Shown: piece by piece, positions 63,138 to 64,000 of the stretch
How the letters are laid out: every line of letters begins with the position of its first letter
Position numbering within the stretch: the stretch's first letter is position 1
From: Flavobacteriales bacterium
Lineage (GTDB): Bacteria; Bacteroidota; Bacteroidia; Flavobacteriales_F; PHOS-HE28
Length of the DNA: 64,000 nucleotides
Direction: 5' to 3'
NCBI GenBank assembly: GCA_016788295.1
Contig: JAEUSY010000030.1
Span: 1 to 64,000, forward strand
Translations under genes and position numbers: made by a program
The notes under the pieces: model-generated
The model's input: only the letters and a program-made list of their open reading frames with translations
Told to the model about the DNA's origin: nothing
Database searches by the model: none

Positions 63138-64000
63138 TTAAATGGCCACGGTGAACTTCAACAACACGATGTTGTGCACATCCGGACTGCTCACCAGCAA
63201 GGGTATACCGCGCTCGTCGTATGCGCCCGTGAACGACCGCGCCGGTGCGTGATCATACAATACCCTGTAGGATAGCCCCATGCTCACCTCCTTATTACTG
63301 GCGTCATCGTCATTGTCCATCGCAATGGAGACCTCGAACTGCGAGTCCAGGCGCCAGTCGTATCTCCGGTCCTCGTACTCCTCGCCGCCCAAGGTCTTGC
63401 CGGTAACGATGCTCGTCATATCCCATGTAGGTAGCACGAAATACGGGTTCCACTTCACCGTGAACCGGTGGGTGGGGCTCCAGCGAACGAACGGGCGCAT
63501 CTCGAACCGCAACCGCATGGTTGTCTCGGGCGCATAGCTGAACGCGGTCAGCACATCCCCAACGAACAGACTGTCCTTCACGGTCCCATTGCGCTCCACC
63601 TCGCCCATCACCCCGAACAGGATGCCCGTACGCCATTTGGATCCATCCTTCTGCAAAGTGGCTTTAGCCCGGTTGTGGGCTTCTCGTATGGCTTCCAGAT
63701 CGTCCTTGCTCAAGGTATCCGCCATCATCGCCCGAGCGATACGGTTCACCGGCCGAACAGCGAGCGTATCGTGCAGCAAGACCTTTCCGATCTGGGTTTC
63801 CTTTTTCACCACCTTCTCCTGTAGCGCATCGGAATACCAGGCGAGTACCCTGCCCAATACCAGTTCATACCGTTGCTCTATGTTCAGGAAGTTGTCCGAG
63901 AACCGGGACAGGTAGGAGAAATTCTCCCACCGAAGCCGGTCTCGCTCCTTAATTATCGATGTGCCCTTCCTCACCTTTTCCAGCGAGTCCCTTCTCGCGT
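63138..64000 (-). CDS. Protein of unknown function, 5' part outside window
   Basis: The frame is open to the right edge (codons reading ARRDSLEKVRKGTS before the possible GTG at 63974), so the start is probably outside. At least 287 aa. N-terminal part is helical and charged, the C-terminal ~150 residues alternate in a barrel-like way (FEMRPFVRWSPTHRFTVKWNPYFVLPTW, EVSMGLSYRVLYDH, IVLLKFTVAI). This could be an outer-membrane or periplasmic protein; no family recognised. Confidence 0.55.
   Translation of the reverse strand, partial: ARRDSLEKVRKGTSIIKERDRLRWENFSYLSRFSDNFLNIEQRYELVLGRVLAWYSDALQEKVVKKETQIGKVLLHDTLAVRPVNRIARAMMADTLSKDDLEAIREAHNRAKATLQKDGSKWRTGILFGVMGEVERNGTVKDSLFVGDVLTAFSYAPETTMRLRFEMRPFVRWSPTHRFTVKWNPYFVLPTWDMTSIVTGKTLGGEEYEDRRYDWRLDSQFEVSIAMDNDDDASNKEVSMGLSYRVLYDHAPARSFTGAYDERGIPLLVSSPDVHNIVLLKFTVAI

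Noticed and set aside
1..64000. tRNA, rRNA or tmRNA genes
   Set aside because: No cloverleaf-like spacers with CCA ends or conserved rRNA stretches were seen in the intergenic regions; short spacers leave little room.

Overview
The window is chromosomal DNA of a Bacteroidota bacterium, most likely a GC-rich member of the Flavobacteriales (my inference). The evidence is: several secreted proteins with type IX secretion (T9SS) type A or type B C-terminal sorting domains; a Rho factor with a very long acidic and Arg/Asp/Gln-rich insert, flanked by DUF4293 and DUF4199-like genes; tandem DUF6090 proteins; SprB/PKD-type adhesin modules; TonB/CarboxypepD-reg receptor architecture; and promoter-like sites of the Bacteroidota TTG/TAnnTTTG type. 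Genes are densely packed on both strands, often overlapping by 1-4 bases. I saw no rRNA, tRNA, transposase, integrase or CRISPR array.

Layout. 1-3.4 kb: secreted proteins. 3.4-5.7 kb: feoA-feoB plus a tiny Cys-rich FeoB-associated peptide. 5.8-10.1 kb: a compact light/DNA-repair cluster on the minus strand (SDR, DUF429, a 52-aa DUF2256 zinc-finger-like protein, an FeS-type photolyase and a DASH cryptochrome). 10.1-17.1 kb: poorly characterised membrane or secreted proteins, two tandem DUF6090 proteins, pirin, an SH3 protein and a metallopeptidase. 17.2-22.5 kb: desaturase, enoyl-CoA hydratase, DUF4293, rho, DUF4199-like. 22.7-34.7 kb: mpl, a Gly-rich T9SS protein, MBL hydrolase, HMCES/YedK, ComEC, rRNA methyltransferase, MarC, ThrE-like exporter, SpoIID/LytB. 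34.7-39.4 kb: lpxB, a small membrane protein and surE on the minus strand, then ridA, a MntA-HepT-type cassette and a YeiH-type transporter. 39.4-50 kb: large T9SS cargo proteins (including CotH-kinase and PKD/type B) with a methyltransferase and an NRDE protein. 50.2-55.3 kb: two two-component systems. 55.5-64 kb: TonB-dependent receptor, SDR, small enzymes, an FN3 protein, a 23-copy 21-bp tandem array, a LuxR-type regulator with a degenerate receiver, and a truncated gene at the right edge.

Most notable: (1) the MntA-HepT cassette at 37642-38369 sits between two copies of the last 28 bp of ridA, and its HepT gene carries an in-frame TAA; (2) a 21-bp tandem array (23 units, exactly two helical turns each) at 61779-62261; (3) a palindromic DNA element inserted in frame inside lpxB; (4) the photolyase cluster, whose SDR lacks the catalytic Tyr; (5) twin perfect palindromes downstream of mpl; (6) several dispersed intergenic repeat modules, three of which bracket one T9SS cargo gene. 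All functional calls rest on motif and family recognition by eye; no database search was run.
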